Origin: JBKPDV01 sp046728075 | GTDB taxonomy: Bacteria; Acidobacteriota; Thermoanaerobaculia; UBA5066; Gp7-AA6 | Direction of reading: 5' to 3' | Length of the DNA stretch: 9,620 nucleotides | Assembly (NCBI GenBank): GCA_046728075.1 | Contig: JBKPDV010000091.1 | Coordinates: 1-9,620, forward strand | Part shown: piece after piece, positions 7,201 to 9,620 of the stretch | Numbering within the stretch: position 1 is the stretch's first letter | How the letters are laid out: every line of letters starts with the position of its first letter | The notes under the pieces: model-generated | What the model was told of the DNA's origin: nothing | Databases searched by the model: none | What the model saw: only the letters and a program-made list of their open reading frames with translations | Position numbers and translations under genes: made by a program

Positions 7201-7287
7201 ACTGGGGGACTGGGTGACGGGGGGACTGGGGGTGTCGGCTTTTTCCCTGTCTCCCTGTCTCCCCGTCGCCCCGTCCCCCTGTCCTCC
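7201..7287. repeat. Inverted pair of 8-bp-period G-rich and C-rich arrays
   Basis: The left array is four 8-bp units: ACTGGGGG, ACTGGGTG, ACGGGGGG, ACTGGGGG (7201-7232). After a 12-base spacer containing TTTTT (7240-7244), the right array has five units: CCCTGTCT twice, CCCCGTCG, CCCCGTCC, CCCTGTCC (7245-7284). The right units are the reverse complement of the same motif in a slightly different version. Positions 7212-7232 can pair with 7251-7271 as 17 Watson-Crick pairs, 3 G-U pairs and 1 mismatch. The right array abuts the stop codon of the GreA-type gene, so its transcript would fold here. Each strand also matches a four-run G-quadruplex pattern; on the plus strand the runs start at 7204, 7212, 7219 and 7228. 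The element may act as a terminator or a 3'-end stabiliser, and no minus-strand T tract follows the hairpin. Confidence 0.85.
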
Positions 7288-9348
7288 CTACCGCCACGGC
7301 CCGACCGACACGATCTCCATTTCCGCGCCCTTCCACTCCACCCGCTCGCCGGCGCGGCGGCCGAGCAGCTCCTGGGCGAACTCGGATTGATAGGAGTAGA
7401 TCGAATCCTCGGGTTTCGAGTCCCAGGGGCCCAGAATCGTGATGTCCCGCTCGGCGCCGGAAGAATCTCGCAGCCGCACCCTTGTTCCGACTCGGATCTC
7501 GACTGAGTCGACGCCCGCCGGCTCCAGGGGCCTCGCCCGGGAGAGCTCATCGACGAGCGTGGCGATCCGCGACGACAGGTACTCGTGTCTCTGGCGCGCG
7601 GCGTGGTACTCGAAGTTCTCCGACAGGTCTCCCAGCTCCTTGGCCGCCTGCATGGCGCGCGCGTTTTCCGGCAGCTCGACGGACTTCATGTGCGAAAGCT
7701 CCCGCCGTTTGGCCTCGATGGACTCCGCAGTCCCGTAGATCCACTCGCGCGCCGGGGCGCGCAGCTCCGGGAACTTCATGAGGAGGGCCTCGCGAACCGT
7801 GGAACGGCGGTGTTCCTCGAGACCGCCCGCTCGGTTGAGAGCTTCCAGCATCTCGCGGGCCTTCTCCTCGGAAGGGGACGACTGGACGAGGGCGACCGCG
7901 AGGCCGCCCGGATCGAAAAACTCCTTGACTCGCGCCCGCACGCCGGAGAATTCCTCCTGGCGCAGCGCATCGAGCAGAGAAAAGAAGAGGTTCGCCGGGC
8001 CCTCTCCGACGGTCCAGCGCGAGGTCTCGCAAAGCCAGACAAACGCCCGCGGGGCCATCCGAGGAGAACGGAAGATCCGCCGCGACAGCTCATCGCGGCT
8101 CTCCTGCGGAAGCTGCTCGAAGATCCCGGCGAGCACACGCTGATCCTCGTCGCGGAGGAACTGGTCGCTGAACATCTCCAGCCAGTCGGCGCGCCCCTGC
8201 CGGATCGCTTCCAGCGCCCGCGACCGGGCGCCGGGATCTCCGATCTCGGACAGGAGCGTCAGCGTGTTTCCCGCGGCTAGGAGATCACTGGCGGAAAAGG
8301 CTTCGGGCTCCTCCGGAGCCAGCTTGGAGGCCGCCTGTGACAATTCCCATGCGAGGGCCGGGCGATCCGGCGCGGCCTTCCTGGCTTCCGTGGCGAGACC
8401 GCGGGCGAACTCCTGGGCCAGAACCTTCGAGCGCTTGCCCTGCCGGCGCGCGACGTCGATCTTCTTTTCCGGCGAGGCTTCGTCGAATTCCCGGCGGATC
8501 GAATCTTCGGCCGCGCCCGCGCTCTCGAGCCACCCGACGGTCGCTGACTTTCCATTGCCGGAGACGAGGAGCTGTTTGTGCTTGCGCGCCGACGCCCAGA
8601 AGGCAGTCCATTTCGAATCGGGGACGAGACCTGTGAAATGGTCTTTGACCTCGGCAACCGTGAGCGGTCTGCCGAAGCTCGCGAGGAGTTTCCGAACGGC
8701 CAGCGCCGGATCGCTGTCGGCCAGCGCCTTCGCGTCGTCGGGCCTCTCGAGCTTCTCGCGGAGAAAGTGATCCGGGGCCAGCGGCACCAGCGTCTTCTCG
8801 GCAGAAAGCAGCGACAAGGGAAGCCGCGTGCCGGAGAACTCTAACCGAATGAAGTCGAGAGCGGGGTTCATCTCGACGATCCGGCCGGCCCCCCGGCCCG
8901 GCAGGAAGAAGACGTCTCCCGGCTGAAAGGCGAGCCACCGCCGGATCTTCGAGACGACGGCCGCGGGCTCCTTGGATTTGTCGAGCGGATTCTGTGCGAG
9001 GACGGCCGCCAACATCGGGTGTCCGGCAAAGCGCGCGTGCAGAGCGTTGACGAGATCCTCCCGAACTTCGACCTCCGTCGGGAAAAGGCGCAAGGCTTCC
9101 GCGAGGACATCGACGCGGGCCTCCTGGTCCTTCAATTGCGCCTGGTAGTCCGCGAGCAGGCGGAGCCAGGAGACGGCTTGCGCGGATCCTCCCTTCTTCT
9201 TGACCGCCGCCGCGACCGCGTAAAAGAAGGGGAGGTCTCGAGGCTCGGCCTCGACGCGCCGCGTCCACAGATCTTCCAGCTCCTCGAACTTCTTGTGATC
9301 GATCAGCTCGGCCACTTCCGCCGGAAGCTCGCGTGCAGGCTCCGCCAT
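7288..9348 (-). CDS. GreA-type transcript cleavage factor with long N-terminal extension
   Basis: A protein of 686 residues, more than four times the size of ordinary GreA (about 158). The C-terminus is a normal GreA: a coiled-coil domain (about 540-608) with the tip 'ELGDLSENFEYHAARQ', keeping the acidic pair Asp574 and Glu577 that matches E. coli Asp41 and Glu44. An FKBP-like domain follows (about 615-684) with 'SEFAQELLGRRAGE'. Such factors enter the RNA polymerase secondary channel and stimulate cleavage of backtracked RNA. The extension reads as helical, TPR-like sequence (1-135), then a small beta module (138-192) with 'FQPGDVFFLPGRGAGRIVEM' and 'APDHFLREK', then a winged-helix-like part (about 213-275, 'GRPLTVAEVKDHF', 'KWTAFWASARKHKQL'), then a long helical region (330-530). 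Chlamydial GreA has a comparably long N-terminal extension. No Shine-Dalgarno sequence is evident. A TAGTAT box (9363 to 9358) lies just upstream of the start. Confidence 0.9.
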   Translation of the reverse strand: MAEPARELPAEVAELIDHKKFEELEDLWTRRVEAEPRDLPFFYAVAAAVKKKGGSAQAVSWLRLLADYQAQLKDQEARVDVLAEALRLFPTEVEVREDLVNALHARFAGHPMLAAVLAQNPLDKSKEPAAVVSKIRRWLAFQPGDVFFLPGRGAGRIVEMNPALDFIRLEFSGTRLPLSLLSAEKTLVPLAPDHFLREKLERPDDAKALADSDPALAVRKLLASFGRPLTVAEVKDHFTGLVPDSKWTAFWASARKHKQLLVSGNGKSATVGWLESAGAAEDSIRREFDEASPEKKIDVARRQGKRSKVLAQEFARGLATEARKAAPDRPALAWELSQAASKLAPEEPEAFSASDLLAAGNTLTLLSEIGDPGARSRALEAIRQGRADWLEMFSDQFLRDEDQRVLAGIFEQLPQESRDELSRRIFRSPRMAPRAFVWLCETSRWTVGEGPANLFFSLLDALRQEEFSGVRARVKEFFDPGGLAVALVQSSPSEEKAREMLEALNRAGGLEEHRRSTVREALLMKFPELRAPAREWIYGTAESIEAKRRELSHMKSVELPENARAMQAAKELGDLSENFEYHAARQRHEYLSSRIATLVDELSRARPLEPAGVDSVEIRVGTRVRLRDSSGAERDITILGPWDSKPEDSIYSYQSEFAQELLGRRAGERVEWKGAEMEIVSVGPWR

Positions 9349-9405
9349 GAGTGCGTGATACTAACGGAAGAATCGGCTCATCTGTCCCTCGTGAGCGTGG
9401 ATCAA

Positions 9406-9434
9406 CCGATGGACCGATGGACGGATGGACCGAT
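9406..9434. repeat. 8-bp tandem repeat in divergent intergenic region
   Basis: There are 3.6 copies of an 8-bp unit: CCGATGGA, CCGATGGA, CGGATGGA, CCGAT. It sits in the 114-bp gap between the divergent GreA-type and SDR genes. A single degenerate inverted partner, TCATCTGTCC at 9378-9387, can pair with 9419-9428 as 10 consecutive pairs, two of them G-U. The unit can be written ACCGATGG or ACGGATGG, resembling the ACTGGGGG and ACGGGGGG units of the array at 7201. The repeat could be a protein-binding array, a leader hairpin, or a neutral tandem expansion. Confidence 0.75.
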
Positions 9435-9462
9435 TTGCCAAGGAGAGAAGAGAGTCCTCGGA

Positions 9463-9620
9463 GTGAAGAACGTTGCCTCCACCTATGTGGTGACGGGCGC
9501 GAACCGCGGCATCGGTCTCGCCTTTGCACGCGAGCTCGCCCGCCGCGGCGACCGCGTGATCGCGACCGCGCGCCAGCCTGCGCAGGCGCGTGAGCTCACT
9601 TCCCTGGACGTTCGCGTCGA
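9463..9620 (+). CDS. Classical SDR family oxidoreductase, N-terminal part (3' end outside window)
   Basis: The first 52 residues of a short-chain dehydrogenase/reductase are visible and the gene runs off the right edge. The N-terminal Rossmann element is textbook: a beta strand 'TYVVTG', then the cofactor loop TGANRGIG (Thr11 to Gly18, the TGxxxGxG motif), then the helix 'LAFARELARRGD' and the second strand 'RVIATAR'. The Arg after that strand is often seen in NADP-preferring members. I chose the GTG at 9463 because SDRs usually start about 10 residues before the TG motif. The frame stays open upstream to an ATG at 9409 inside the 8-bp repeat, which would add 18 residues of low-quality sequence. 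AAGGAGAG at 9440-9447 is rather far (about 15 bases) from the GTG. The substrate cannot be judged from this fragment. Confidence 0.85.
   Translation, partial: MKNVASTYVVTGANRGIGLAFARELARRGDRVIATARQPAQARELTSLDVRV

Noticed and set aside
7201..7287. CRISPR-like array
   Set aside because: The units are 8 bp with no spacers and are arranged as inverted tandem runs, which does not fit CRISPR.
6526..7506. A 326-codon plus-strand frame across the lipoprotein 5' end, promoter and G-rich repeat
   Set aside because: It spans the intergenic region and repeats and is antisense to two real genes. No family motifs are visible.
8285..9529. A 414-codon minus-strand frame overlapping the GreA-type gene in another frame and crossing the intergenic repeat
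   Set aside because: It is an Arg/Gly/Pro-rich shadow. The GreA frame carries the conserved motifs.

Overview
The window is high-GC bacterial DNA with dense coding on both strands and no sign of rRNA, tRNA, CRISPR or transposase genes. The gene families fit a Gram-negative, free-living soil or sediment bacterium. These are a long GreA-type protein with an N-terminal extension, a large secreted lipoprotein with 'WPPNH' and beta-propeller-like modules, an outer-membrane barrel of the MetA type, and NmrA-like and classical SDR enzymes. The style recalls Acidobacteriota, but that is an inference from protein style and not a proven placement.

Layout, left to right. (1) On the plus strand, the 3' end of an NmrA-type NAD(P)-binding protein is followed within a few bases by a small stand-alone UBP-type zinc finger, and then by a leaderless-type (no signal peptide) YceI barrel protein. 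(2) On the minus strand, an outer-membrane beta-barrel protein converges on yceI with only 14 bp between the stops. It diverges from a plus-strand PlsC-type acyltransferase, with about 56 bp between the starts. (3) A small secreted plus-strand protein of unknown function follows. A strong 13-bp hairpin lies between it and the next gene, which is convergent. (4) On the minus strand lies a 1148-residue multidomain lipoprotein, preceded by a sigma70-like promoter with a perfect TTGACA box. (5) An intergenic region of about 310 bp holds that promoter and, at its far end, a pair of inverted G-rich/C-rich arrays built on an 8-bp period. (6) A 686-residue minus-strand protein has a canonical GreA domain at its C-terminus and a 530-residue extension. 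(7) A divergent intergenic region carries a second 8-bp-period tandem array. The 5' end of a classical SDR gene then runs off the right edge.

The genes do not form one pathway. Envelope functions dominate the middle: an outer-membrane barrel, lysophospholipid acylation, a secreted small protein and a surface or periplasmic lipoprotein. Housekeeping and redox genes flank them. The points most worth a second look are the extended GreA, with a possible CarD/Tudor-like module and winged-helix-like module upstream of the cleavage domain, and the 8-bp-period inverted intergenic repeats. The two repeat arrays, about 2.1 kb apart, share a degenerate unit of the form AC-N-G-R-K-GG and sit at both ends of the same greA-like gene.
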